64,000 nt of DNA from Knoellia subterranea KCTC 19937 (GCF_000768685.1 NZ_AVPK01000004.1:124001-188000); one strand, 5' to 3'. Shown: positions 34,400 through 42,790, counted from the first letter of the stretch. Notes: generated by a model from the letters alone, not told the origin. Program-made: numbers and translations.

Positions 34400-35124
34400 T
34401 GGACACCTTTCTCTGGGTGGTCTTCCCCTACATCTGCCTCGCGGTGTTCGTGGTCGGCCACTACTGGCGCTGGACCTACGACAAGTTCGGCTGGACGACC
34501 CGCTCGTCCCAGCTCTACGAGAACCGCCTGCTCCGCTGGGGAAGCCCGCTCTTCCACTTCGGGATGCTCGGCGTCATCGGCGGGCACGTCATCGGGCTCA
34601 TCATCCCGAAGTCGTGGACCGAGGCCGTCGGTGTGAGCCAGGAGCTCTACCACTTCCTCGCCGTCTCCCTCGGCGGAGTCGCCGGGCTGGCGACGGTCGT
34701 CGGTCTGGCGATCCTCGTCTACCGGCGCCGAACGGTCGGGCCGGTCTTCATGGCGACGACGCGCATGGACAAGACGATGTACGCCCTCCTCGCGGCCGTC
34801 ATCCTCCTCGGACTCTGGAACACCGTCGCGAGCAGCATCTTCGGCCACTACGACTACCGCGAGGGTGTCTCGCCGTGGTTCCGCAGCATCTTCACGCTGC
34901 AGCCCGACGCGAGCCTCATCGCGGACGCGCCCATCGGCTTCCGGCTCCACGCCCTCCTGGCGTTCGCGCTCTTCGCGCTGTGGCCGTTCACCCGACTGGT
35001 CCACGTGTTCTCCGCCCCCATCGGATATCTCACCCGCCCCTACATCGTCTATCGCAGTCGCGACGAGGCCCGCGAGGGCAGCAGAGCACCCCAGCGTGGC
35101 TGGGAGAAAGCAGGACGGCCATGA
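34399..35124 (+). CDS. narI: Nitrate reductase gamma subunit NarI
   Basis: A 241-residue cytochrome b subunit that oxidises quinol in the membrane. Five helices are expected; heme-ligand histidines lie in GSPLFHFGMLGVIGGHVIGL and GFRLHALLAFALFALWPFTR with LVHVFSAP. The start overlaps the narJ stop. The stop overlaps the next gene (ATGA), which is not usual for nar operons and places a cupin protein in the same translational unit. Confidence 0.95.
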   Translation: MDTFLWVVFPYICLAVFVVGHYWRWTYDKFGWTTRSSQLYENRLLRWGSPLFHFGMLGVIGGHVIGLIIPKSWTEAVGVSQELYHFLAVSLGGVAGLATVVGLAILVYRRRTVGPVFMATTRMDKTMYALLAAVILLGLWNTVASSIFGHYDYREGVSPWFRSIFTLQPDASLIADAPIGFRLHALLAFALFALWPFTRLVHVFSAPIGYLTRPYIVYRSRDEAREGSRAPQRGWEKAGRP

Positions 35125-35531
35125 CCGAACAGACCAACCACGCCAACCACGCCGACCACCAGGATCGCGCCGACCGCGCCGACCGCGCCGACCACCCGGC
35201 CGACCACGAGACCGTCGACCTCGTCGCCGCCGGGGCTTCCCTCCTGGAGGCGGCCCGCTCTCAGGCGAACGGGCACGCGTCGACGCTCGTCGTCGGAGGC
35301 ACGGCGCAGCGCGCGGTCCTCATGGCCCTCACCGCAGGGTCCGCGCTCGGCGAGCACGACTCCCCGCCGGCCGCGACCTTCCAGGTCGTGACCGGGAGTG
35401 CCCGCCTGTATGCCGTGGACGGGCCGTCGTGGACCGTGCGGACCGGCGAGGTGGTCGCCATTCCGTCGGCGCGGCACGGGGTGGAGGCGCTCGAGGACTG
35501 CGTCATCCTGCTCACCGTCGCCCTCGCCTGA
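35121..35531 (+). CDS. Cupin-fold protein with His/Asp-rich N-terminus
   Basis: A 136-residue protein. The first 30 residues are rich in His, Asp and Arg (NHANHADHQDRADRADRADH), built from short DNA repeats and potentially metal-binding. Residues 55-134 resemble a small cupin barrel (LVVGGTAQRAVLMALTAGSA, then FQVVTGSARLYAVDGPSW and SARHGVEALEDCVILLTVAL). It is coupled to narI by a 4-bp overlap, so it probably acts together with nitrate respiration, for example in metal or redox sensing; this is inference. The octamer at 35408 encodes Tyr-Ala-Val. Confidence 0.75.
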   Translation: MTEQTNHANHADHQDRADRADRADHPADHETVDLVAAGASLLEAARSQANGHASTLVVGGTAQRAVLMALTAGSALGEHDSPPAATFQVVTGSARLYAVDGPSWTVRTGEVVAIPSARHGVEALEDCVILLTVALA

Positions 35532-35544
35532 CGCAGTCAACGCA

Positions 35545-36771
35545 TCAGGCGAGGCCCAACGCGCGGGCCTCCTCGTGCAGCTCGGCACGCACCCGTGGGT
35601 GGGCGGTCTGCTCGATGAGGTCTCGCGCCTGGCTCTCCTGGTCGCGTCCGAAGAGGTCGGCCACTCCCTGCTCCGTGATGACGGCGCTCGGTTGGAACGA
35701 CGTCACCGGCTCGTCGAGGAGGGGCACGATCGACGACACATCGGCCCTCGGGTGCCAGCTGCGCAGCGCGAGCATCGCCTGCCCACCGGGGGAGTGGAGG
35801 GCCCCGACGATGAAGTCGGTCTGGCCGCCGTAGCCGGAGTGGATCCGGCCGTTGATCCGTGACGCGTTGGCCTGTCCGTAGAGGTCGACCTCGAGCGCGG
35901 TGTTGATGCTCGTCATCGCGGGATTCTGGGCGATGAGGCCGGGAGAGTTGACCACCTCGGTCCGGGCCATGGTGATGCCCGGGTTGCCGTCGACGACGTC
36001 GTAGAGCTCCCTCGAGCCGAAGCAGAACGACGCGGTGATCCGACGCTCGCGGTCAAGTGCCCCGGCCCGGTCGAGGGTGAGCAGTCCGTCCGAGAACATC
36101 TCGCTCCAGATGCCGAGCCCGCGCCGGCTCGTGAGCCCACCGACCGCGGCGTCGGGGATGGCGCCGATGCCCATCTGCAGCGTCGCACCATCGCCGATCC
36201 GGTCCGAGACCCGTTCTGCCACAGCGAGACTCGCGTCGTCGGGAGGCACGGCCTGATGTTCGGCGAGCGGCACGTCGATGTCGACGACGAGGTCGATGAG
36301 CTCCGCGTCGAGCTGGCTGTCACCGAACGTGTAGGGCATCGCGTCGTTGCGCACCGCCACGACGAGCCCACCCCTCGCGTGACATGCCTCGATCGCCGCC
36401 GGCAGCACGTTGACCTCCGTGCCGAGGCTGAGCCGCCCATCCCGCTCGGGGGCGCAGTGGACGATGACGACGTCGGGTGGCATCGGACCCGCGAACAGCA
36501 CAGGCACCATGGACAGCCGGGACGGGACGTAGGACAGCGCGGAGTGGTGACGCATTCCCACCCCGACGAAAGACGTCTCGGCCACCACGCCGGGGCGATC
36601 CGGTATGCCGTGTCCCGCGTTGAGTGCCCAGATCCGGTATTCGGGGACGGCTGAGTCGAGGGCCGCGACCGCGGCCCACGGGGTGGCCGCGTTGCCGCTG
36701 ACGACGACTCTGGGTTGCGGAGGGAGTTTGGCGAGGGCGGTGGCGAGTCCGTCGAGGGAGACCTGGCGCAT
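35545..36771 (-). CDS. Acetyl-CoA hydrolase/transferase family protein
   Basis: A 408-residue CoA-transferase-fold enzyme. Landmarks are VVSGNAATPWAAVAALDSAV, LQMGIGAIPDAAVGGLTSRR, the active-site Glu region GLGIWSEMFSDGLLTLDRAG, and SGYGGQTDFIVGALHSPGGQ near the C-terminus. Such enzymes move CoA between short acyl groups, e.g. acetate and succinate, and may allow acetate excretion when oxygen is low. The ATG at 36771 is chosen over one 36 nt upstream. It diverges from the stress-protein gene with a DosR-box-like site between them, so it too could be under that control. Confidence 0.85.
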   Translation of the reverse strand: MRQVSLDGLATALAKLPPQPRVVVSGNAATPWAAVAALDSAVPEYRIWALNAGHGIPDRPGVVAETSFVGVGMRHHSALSYVPSRLSMVPVLFAGPMPPDVVIVHCAPERDGRLSLGTEVNVLPAAIEACHARGGLVVAVRNDAMPYTFGDSQLDAELIDLVVDIDVPLAEHQAVPPDDASLAVAERVSDRIGDGATLQMGIGAIPDAAVGGLTSRRGLGIWSEMFSDGLLTLDRAGALDRERRITASFCFGSRELYDVVDGNPGITMARTEVVNSPGLIAQNPAMTSINTALEVDLYGQANASRINGRIHSGYGGQTDFIVGALHSPGGQAMLALRSWHPRADVSSIVPLLDEPVTSFQPSAVITEQGVADLFGRDQESQARDLIEQTAHPRVRAELHEEARALGLA

Positions 36772-36806
36772 GGCACCACCGTGCCGCGCAGAAGGGTTGC
36801 AGGACA

Positions 36807-36821
36807 AGGCCCTTGGTCCCT
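36807..36821. promoter_or_regulatory. DosR/DevR-box-like site before the universal stress gene
   Basis: The minus strand reads AGGGACCAAGGGCCT. It shares 17 identical bases (36808-36824) with the site upstream of narK. It lies 76 bp before the USP start and 36 bp before the divergent acetyl-CoA hydrolase start. In mycobacteria DosR boxes of this type drive USP and nitrate genes under hypoxia or NO. Confidence 0.65.
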
Positions 36822-36896
36822 GTTCGGAGCGCGTTGGGGTTGCGACTGTGGAACCAGGAGCTGGCCGTCAGGGCCGGCGGACACCAAGGAGCAGTC

Positions 36897-37820
36897 ATGA
36901 GCACGAATGCATCCCCGGCCCGGGTGGTTGTCGCGGTCGACGGCACGAGCAGCGGGGCTGCCGTGGAGTGGGCGACCCGGCTCGCCTCGGAGCGCGGTCG
37001 CACGCTGCACCTCGTCCACGTCCGCGTGCCGTTCGTCAGCCAGATCAGCGGGGCGCCCGTCCAGCTCCTCGACGACGGACTTGGCGAGGCCATCCTGCGC
37101 GAGTCGGTCGAGCATGTTCGTGAGCTTCAGCCGGGACTCACCGTGACCATGGAGCTCGGGGACTCCCCCATCGCCCCGGTCATCGTCGAGGCCTCACGCG
37201 ACGCGGAGCTCGTCGTCGTCGGCGCACGAGGCCGCGGTCCGATCAGCAGTGCCCTGCTCGGCTCGACGTCGGTCGATGTCGCGGCCCACGCCCACGCACC
37301 CGTCGTCGTCGTCCGTTCCAACGCCACCGACACCGCCACCGCCACCGCAGTCGACGCAGCCGCGGAGGCGTCGACGGCCCGCAATGGCGTGGTCGTCGGC
37401 AGTGATGGGTCCGCGGTCTCCGAGGCCGCGATCGGCGTCGCTTTCGCCGAGGCGGACGCGCGCGGCGTGCCGCTCACGGTGGTCCACACGTGGGCCCTCG
37501 ACATCGCCGAGTCGGCGTGGGTCTCGCCCGGCTACGACCAGGTGCAGAAGCAGATCCGGGAGACGGAGGCGGCGCTTGCGGCGGAGACGGTGGCTGGGTG
37601 GACGGAGAAGTACCCCGATGTCCACGTCCGCACTGTCGTCCGGCACGGCCACCCGGTCGAGACCATCGCGGGACTCTCCCTGGACGCGGAGCTCGTCGTC
37701 GTGGGCAGCCGCGGTCGTGGCGGCTTCTCGGGACTGCTCCTGGGGTCAGTCAGCCAAGGCGTCCTGCACCACGCGCACTGCCCCGTCATGGTGGTGCGCC
37801 CGGAGGATGGGGCGTCGTGA
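36897..37820 (+). CDS. Tandem universal stress protein
   Basis: A 307-residue protein with two USP domains. Domain 1 starts VVVAVDGTSSGAAVEWATRL and ends with the ATP-loop LVVVGARGRGPISSALLGST; domain 2 starts VVVGSDGSAVSEAAIGVAF and ends with LVVVGSRGRGGFSGLLLGSV. The G-x2-G-x9-G-(S/T) nucleotide motif is present in both, so it should bind ATP. Tandem USPs dominate the mycobacterial DosR regulon, and the upstream DosR-like box agrees. AAGGAG precedes the ATG. A Thr/Ala repeat (NATDTATATAVDAA) links the domains. It is coupled to the next gene. Confidence 0.92.
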   Translation: MSTNASPARVVVAVDGTSSGAAVEWATRLASERGRTLHLVHVRVPFVSQISGAPVQLLDDGLGEAILRESVEHVRELQPGLTVTMELGDSPIAPVIVEASRDAELVVVGARGRGPISSALLGSTSVDVAAHAHAPVVVVRSNATDTATATAVDAAAEASTARNGVVVGSDGSAVSEAAIGVAFAEADARGVPLTVVHTWALDIAESAWVSPGYDQVQKQIRETEAALAAETVAGWTEKYPDVHVRTVVRHGHPVETIAGLSLDAELVVVGSRGRGGFSGLLLGSVSQGVLHHAHCPVMVVRPEDGAS

Positions 37821-38317
37821 TGGGCACGCCGAGAGCAGCCGGTGAGTCCGCCCGGGAGCAGGGGACTCGGGAGTACCCGACTCGGGAACTCCCGGCCGTC
37901 GACCACAGTGGTCTCGAGGTCCTCGACTTCGACGTGGCTCTCGACCGGCTCCGAGCCGTCCCGATCGGACGCTTCGCCTTCGTCCACAGCGGCGAGGTGC
38001 TCGTCCTGCCGGTCCAGCACGTCGTCCACGGTGTCGACGTCTGCTTCCGAACGGCCGGCGACGCCAAGATCGAGGTTGCCCGTGACCACGGCCGGGTCGC
38101 CTACGAGGTCGACGCCTTCGACCCGGCGACCCGGACCGGGTGGAGCGTTCTCGTCCAGGGCACTGCCGAGATCGTGCGCGACCCCGACGAGACGCGCGAC
38201 CTCGACGACCTGGCGCCCGCGCCGTGGCTCGGCTCGCTCGCCACGGAGCGCGAGTGGGTGCGGCTGCGGCCGCACGCCATCACCGGTCGTGAGGTGGCTG
38301 CGCCGAGTGGTTCGTGA
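37820..38317 (+). CDS. PPOX-superfamily protein coupled to USP
   Basis: A 165-residue split-barrel protein. After a polar 30-residue N-terminus come VLDFDVALDRLRAVPIGRFA, VLVLPVQHVVHGVDVCFRTA and DAFDPATRTGWSVLVQGTAE, as in the pyridoxamine-oxidase-like proteins of the DosR regulon, which are thought to bind flavin or F420. The start ATG overlaps the USP stop; a GTG three bases earlier is possible. Its 3' end overlaps the convergent devR gene by 38 nt. Confidence 0.82.
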   Translation: MGTPRAAGESAREQGTREYPTRELPAVDHSGLEVLDFDVALDRLRAVPIGRFAFVHSGEVLVLPVQHVVHGVDVCFRTAGDAKIEVARDHGRVAYEVDAFDPATRTGWSVLVQGTAEIVRDPDETRDLDDLAPAPWLGSLATEREWVRLRPHAITGREVAAPSGS

Positions 38318-38945
38318 CCGGGTGGTTCGTGACCCAGACCGCCGCTTGGGTGCGTCGCTCCATCCCGAGCTTGGCGAGAACCGAGGTGACGTAGTTCTTC
38401 ACCGTCTTCTCGGCGAGGTGGAGTGAGTCGCCGATCTGGCGGTTCGTCATCCCCTCGCCGATGAAGGTGAGGATGCGGCGCTCCTGGGGGGTGAGCGTCG
38501 CGAGCCGGGGGTCCGCCGTCTCGGAGTGGCCCCACTGGCGGCGAAGGCGGGCGACGTGCTCGGGGTCGAGCAGTGACTCGCCTCGTGACACTCGACGAAT
38601 CGCGTCGACGAGGTCGGTGCCGCGCACGTCCTTGAGGACGTACCCCGCGGCACCCGCTGCGACGGCTGCGGTGAGGGCCTGCTCGTCGTCGAAGGACGTG
38701 AGGATGAGCCCCTCGATGTCCTCGTCGCGAGAGCGCACGTCACGGCAGACGTCGATCCCGGACCCGTCCGGGAGCCTGGCGTCGAGGACCATGACGTGCG
38801 GGCGCAGGGCCGGGATCCGTCGTGCGGCCTCGGCGGCCGAGCCGGACTCGCCGACGAACTCGATGTCGGCTTCGGTCTCGAGCATCTCGCGCAGCCCTCG
38901 CCTCACGACCTCGTGGTCGTCGAGGAGGAAGAGCCGGATCGTCAT
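38280..38945 (-). CDS. devR: DevR/DosR-like response regulator (NarL family)
   Basis: A 221-residue response regulator. The receiver (residues 1-120) begins RLFLLDDHEVVRRGLREMLE, has the phosphoacceptor Asp55 in VMVLDARLPDGSGIDVCRD and the switch Lys in GYVLKDVRG. The LuxR-type output domain carries LTPQERRILTFIGEGMTNRQ and AEKTVKNYVTSVLAKLGMER, which is nearly identical to the DNA-recognition helix of mycobacterial DevR. It is the third gene of a devS-usp-devR operon on this strand. A short VTNHPVTNHSAQ tail ends the protein. Confidence 0.88.
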   Translation of the reverse strand: MTIRLFLLDDHEVVRRGLREMLETEADIEFVGESGSAAEAARRIPALRPHVMVLDARLPDGSGIDVCRDVRSRDEDIEGLILTSFDDEQALTAAVAAGAAGYVLKDVRGTDLVDAIRRVSRGESLLDPEHVARLRRQWGHSETADPRLATLTPQERRILTFIGEGMTNRQIGDSLHLAEKTVKNYVTSVLAKLGMERRTQAAVWVTNHPVTNHSAQPPHDR

Positions 38946-38968
38946 GGCACCAGCGTAGCCACGCTCGG

Positions 38969-39976
38969 TCACTGGAGTGCTCCGCGGCGCATCACCGCGA
39001 CGGGGCAGCGACTCGCGCCGACGACGCCGAGCGTGACGGACCCCAGCATGAGCCCGGGGAAACCCCCGACCCCCCGACTTCCGAGCACGAGGACCGACGC
39101 CTCGGCCGAGCTGTCGATGAGGGCCCGTGTGGGGTCGGCCCGTTGCACCCGGGTCGTGACCTCGAGCCCGGGGTGCCGCCGACGGATCGTCGCTGCGGCG
39201 CGCACGACGTTGGCGTGCGCCCGGGCGAGCTCCTCGACGCGCACCGTCGTGCGCAGCGTTGGGGAGGAGGGCAGCTCGTCGGACCACGGTTCGCCCTCTG
39301 GCGACTGCCAGGCAGCGAACACGACGATGGGAACCTCCCTGGAGCGGGCGAACCCGGCCGCGAGGTCAAGTGTGTCCTCGGCCCGTGAGCCGTCGACCCC
39401 GACGACGACCGGTGCCGGCGCTGAGAGGGAGGGGGGCGCCGCGTCCACGGGCCGACCGCCGCGGGCGAGGTCGACGGACCGAACGCCCTCGGTCGCATCA
39501 CCGGCCGCAGCCTCGGGCAGGTCGACTGGCACGACGACGACGGGGCACCGTGCGTGCACGGTGGCCGCGAGCGACACGGCACCCAGGCCGCCGGAACCCT
39601 CGCGTCCCACGACGACAAGCTCTGCGCCGACCGAACGGGCGACGAGCTCGGCCCCGGGTGTCCCGACCTCACCGACGGCAGTCACGCGCACGTCGACCGC
39701 GTCGCCGTCGAGCTGCGCGCGAGCGTTCTGCACGGCGCGCAGCGCCACGGAGCGGCAGAGGGCACGGAGCTCGACAGGGCTGGGAGCGACGCTCACCGCG
39801 CGAGGCGGTTCCGCGGCATACACGACCTGCAGGGGCGCATCGAGGGACGCGGCCTCGCGCAGGGCCCACGAGGCCACCTGCCCACCCGATGGCGTGCCGT
39901 CGACACCCACGACGATCGGCTTGGGAGGCCGGCTCGGTTCGATGGATGACTGCTGGGTGGAGGTGGCTGTGCTCAC
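38969..39976 (-). CDS. Tandem universal stress protein between DevS and DevR
   Basis: A 335-residue double USP. Domain 1 begins PIVVGVDGTPSGGQVASWAL and ends ELVVVGREGSGGLGAVSLAA; domain 2 begins VVVGVDGSRAEDTLDLAAGF and ends VLVLGSRGVGGFPGLMLGSV. The second nucleotide loop is canonical, whereas the first is altered (REGSGGLGA), so ATP binding may be limited to domain 2. It lies 62 nt after devS and 23 nt before devR on the same strand and is probably co-transcribed. Confidence 0.9.
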   Translation of the reverse strand: MSTATSTQQSSIEPSRPPKPIVVGVDGTPSGGQVASWALREAASLDAPLQVVYAAEPPRAVSVAPSPVELRALCRSVALRAVQNARAQLDGDAVDVRVTAVGEVGTPGAELVARSVGAELVVVGREGSGGLGAVSLAATVHARCPVVVVPVDLPEAAAGDATEGVRSVDLARGGRPVDAAPPSLSAPAPVVVGVDGSRAEDTLDLAAGFARSREVPIVVFAAWQSPEGEPWSDELPSSPTLRTTVRVEELARAHANVVRAAATIRRRHPGLEVTTRVQRADPTRALIDSSAEASVLVLGSRGVGGFPGLMLGSVTLGVVGASRCPVAVMRRGALQ

Positions 39977-40038
39977 CTGCCCAGCCTGCGCTCGCGCAGG
40001 CCGCCGAGGGCAGTGACGAAGGTCCTCTCGTTGCGGGG

Positions 40039-41676
40039 TCAGGAGCGGGGGAGCAGGGGCACGACCCAGCGGACCCGGGTCCCGCCGCCCTGGCCGGCCT
40101 CGGCCGTGAACCTTCCGCCACGCGTGGTCGCCCGCCGTGCGAGGTTGTCGAGTCCGGAGCGCGGCACCTGGGCGTCCAGCCCGCGCCCGTTGTCGGCGAC
40201 CGTGACCCGGACGTTCTCGTCGACGACGATCTCGACCTCGACCCGGTCGGCGCCAGCATGGCGGGCCGCGTTGCTCAAGCCCTCGCGGACGACGGCGAGG
40301 AGGTCCGCGGCGAGCGCGGACTCGATGTCGGAGGTCGACCCCTGGACGGTCAGTGTCGGCGCGAATCCCAGCGTCACCGCTGCGGCGTCACACACGGCCG
40401 AGATCTCGGCGGTGAGGTGACGCGAGTCCTGCACCCGGTTGAGCGCGAAGATCGTGTGCCGGATGTCCTTGATCACGGCGTCGATCTCGTCGACCGTGAC
40501 GTCGACCCGTTCACGGAGCGTCTCGTCGGTGAGCTGGCGAGCCACGGACTGCAGCGACATCCCGGCGGCGAAGAGCCGCTGGATGACGTGGTCGTGCATG
40601 TCCCGGGCGATCCGGTCGCGGTCCTCGAGCAGCTCGATACGCGCGCGCTCCTGCTGGCTGAGCGCCGCCGCGAGCCCGACGCCGATGCGCTGGCCGAACT
40701 CGGCCAGCCGGTGGATGTCGGCGGGTCCCGTGACACCGGTGAGCGCGAGGATCCCGCGCGGGTCACGGTTCGTGCCGAGCCTGACCACGTGCGTGGAGTC
40801 GTCCTCGGCGACACCGCTTGGCCCGACGAGCGCGGCACGCCAGAGGGCGTCGTCGACGGCGTCGCCCACCCTGTGCGGGACTGTCCCCTGCGCGGCCGAG
40901 ACGACGAGCGATCCGCCGTCGTGGCTCGCGACGACGGCTCCGGTGGCCCGGGTGAGGGACCGGGTGCGGTGCGCCACCTCCCCGAGAACCTCGTCCGTGG
41001 GGCGGCCCTCGAGCAGCCCCGACACGAGGTCGCGGGTCGCTGCACCCCACTCCTGGTCGGCGACGCTGCGCTCGTAGAGGCGGGCGTTCTCGATGGCCAC
41101 ACCGGCAGCGGACGCCAAGGCGATGAGGATCGCCTCGTCATCGCGGGTGAACGAGTCTGCGCCGACCTTGTCGGTGAGGTAGACGTTGCCGAACACTTGG
41201 CCACGGATGCGGATCGGCGCGCCCATGAAGCTCGTCATCGGTGGATGGTTCGGCGGGAAACCGTACGAGTCGGGGTGCTCCCCGATCCGCTCGACGCGCA
41301 GGGGAGTCGGGCTCGCGATGATGACGCCGAGGAGCCCGCGCCCGTGCGGTTCGGGTCCGATGGCGGCCCGCTGCTCGTCAGTGATGCCGTGCGTCACGAA
41401 TTCGACGAGCTCCTCGCCGGCCGGCCCCAGCACGCCCAGCGCTCCGTAGGTCGCGTCGACAAGGGCGCACGCCGACTCGACGATGCGTCGCAGCACCGCG
41501 GCGAGCTCGAGGTCGGACGACACGGCCACCACGGCGTCGAGCAGCGCGGACATGCGCACCTGGGCGAGGCGCGCGTTGCCCGCGCGGGCCCGCAGCTCGT
41601 CGAGGAGGTCGTCGAGCTCGAGCGCGGAGGGATGGGCGATGTCGCCCATCCCGCTGGAGGTCGGTCCTGTCGGCAC
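40039..41676 (-). CDS. devS: DevS/DosT-like heme sensor histidine kinase
   Basis: A kinase of about 545 residues: GAF-A (about 50-205), GAF-B (about 210-360), HisKA_3 and HATPase. GAF-A keeps GFPPNHPPM, in which the His (about residue 144) matches heme-ligand His149 of M. tuberculosis DevS, and YLTDK, whose Tyr matches distal Tyr171. The H-box DRDRIARDMHDHVIQRLFAA and the N/G boxes VADNGRGLDAQVPRSGLDNL are intact. It should sense O2, NO or CO and phosphorylate the DevR encoded downstream. The GTG at 41676 is used because the ATG at 41709 would overlap the divergent start codon. Confidence 0.88.
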   Translation of the reverse strand: MPTGPTSSGMGDIAHPSALELDDLLDELRARAGNARLAQVRMSALLDAVVAVSSDLELAAVLRRIVESACALVDATYGALGVLGPAGEELVEFVTHGITDEQRAAIGPEPHGRGLLGVIIASPTPLRVERIGEHPDSYGFPPNHPPMTSFMGAPIRIRGQVFGNVYLTDKVGADSFTRDDEAILIALASAAGVAIENARLYERSVADQEWGAATRDLVSGLLEGRPTDEVLGEVAHRTRSLTRATGAVVASHDGGSLVVSAAQGTVPHRVGDAVDDALWRAALVGPSGVAEDDSTHVVRLGTNRDPRGILALTGVTGPADIHRLAEFGQRIGVGLAAALSQQERARIELLEDRDRIARDMHDHVIQRLFAAGMSLQSVARQLTDETLRERVDVTVDEIDAVIKDIRHTIFALNRVQDSRHLTAEISAVCDAAAVTLGFAPTLTVQGSTSDIESALAADLLAVVREGLSNAARHAGADRVEVEIVVDENVRVTVADNGRGLDAQVPRSGLDNLARRATTRGGRFTAEAGQGGGTRVRWVVPLLPRS

Positions 41677-41707
41677 CCTCGGATCGTATTGCGCCACACT
41701 GGATTGC

Positions 41708-42382
41708 ATGGCAGGTCACGTCGCAATCCCGCAGGTCGATGGCATCCCGCTCGATGCTGTCGCCTTCTATCGCGAACTCGCGGAGTCGAACTCACGTGAG
41801 TGGTGGGCCGCCAACAAGGACCGGTATGCCGTGTCCGTCCAGGAGCCCATGGCGCACCTTGGCGACGTGCTCACCGATGAGTTCGGCGAGCCCAAGCTTT
41901 TCCGGCCGAACCGGGACGTCCGGTTCAGCAAGGACAAGTCGCCCTACAAGGACCACCAGGGGCTCTTCGTGCCGACGTCCGCGCGGATGGGGTGGTACGT
42001 CCAGATCGGTCCGGACGGGCTGCGCACCGCCGGTGGCTTCTATGCCTCGGAGTCCGACCAGGTCGCCCGCTACCGCGCCAGTGTGCAGGACGACGTGGCC
42101 GGTGCGCTCCTCGTGAACATCGTGGATGCCTTGTTGGACAACGGTTTCGACATCGGAGGCGACGTCCTCGCGACGCGACCACGCGGCATACCCGAGGATC
42201 ATCCGCGACTGGAGCTGCTGCGACACCGGACCCTGACAGCGGCACGGGACCACGGGACGCCCGACTGGCTCGAGACCGAGGAGGCGCACGAGCGGGTGCG
42301 GGCCGACTGGGACGCGATGCGACCGCTCATCGAGTGGTGCGACCAGTACGTCGGGGCCAGCGAGAAGCCGGGCCGGCGCTGA
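41708..42382 (+). CDS. DUF2461 (TIGR02453) family protein
   Basis: A 224-residue protein with the family pattern FYRELAESNSREWWAANKDR, FRPNRDVRFSKDKSPYKDHQ and MGWYVQIGPDGLRTAGGFYA. Members are widespread and uncharacterised. Its stop overlaps the next start (TGATG). Two octamers fall inside (41824 Tyr-Ala-Val; 42184 Gly-Ile with an ATA codon). It diverges from devS with little spacer, so either the start lies further in or devS starts later than its first ATG. Confidence 0.85.
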   Translation: MAGHVAIPQVDGIPLDAVAFYRELAESNSREWWAANKDRYAVSVQEPMAHLGDVLTDEFGEPKLFRPNRDVRFSKDKSPYKDHQGLFVPTSARMGWYVQIGPDGLRTAGGFYASESDQVARYRASVQDDVAGALLVNIVDALLDNGFDIGGDVLATRPRGIPEDHPRLELLRHRTLTAARDHGTPDWLETEEAHERVRADWDAMRPLIEWCDQYVGASEKPGRR

Positions 42383-42789
42383 TGGCACCCCGGACGCGGC
42401 GGGCGCGGGCGAGTGACGTCGACGAGATCGCGGCAGCGCTGCCCGAGACCGAGCTCGGCATCTCGTGGGGCGACCGCCCGACGTGGAAGGTGCGGGGCAA
42501 GGGTTTCCTGCTCTATCGCATGCCGCACAAGACGGCAGTCGACCCGGACACCGGCGAGATGTGGGACGACCTCCTTGTCGTCTTCATGCCCGACATGGGA
42601 GCGAAGCAGGCCCTCGTCGAGGCGGACAACCCGTTCTTCACGATCCACCACTTCCGGAGCAATCCGGGCGTCCTCGTCCGGCTGTCCCGGCTCGGCGAGA
42701 TCGGCCGGGACGAGCTCGAGGAGATCATCACCGAGGCGTGGGCCGGCAAGGCTCCGAAGAGGCTCGTTCGGGAGCACTTCGGGGAGTGA
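42382..42789 (+). CDS. MmcQ/YjbR family protein
   Basis: A 135-residue cysteine-less YjbR-fold protein: DEIAAALPETELGISWGDRP, WKVRGKGFLLYRMPHK and the C-terminal EIITEAWAGKAPKRLVREHF. The fold resembles a double-wing DNA-binding domain but binding has not been shown for most members. It is coupled to the DUF2461 gene and ends one base before the convergent tryptophan dioxygenase gene. Confidence 0.88.
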   Translation: MAPRTRRARASDVDEIAAALPETELGISWGDRPTWKVRGKGFLLYRMPHKTAVDPDTGEMWDDLLVVFMPDMGAKQALVEADNPFFTIHHFRSNPGVLVRLSRLGEIGRDELEEIITEAWAGKAPKRLVREHFGE

Positions 42790-42790
42790 C

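Noticed and set aside
39259-41799. 846-residue plus-strand frame across usp and devS
   Set aside because: Runs antisense to two well-recognised genes and has no domain; a shadow of their codon bias.
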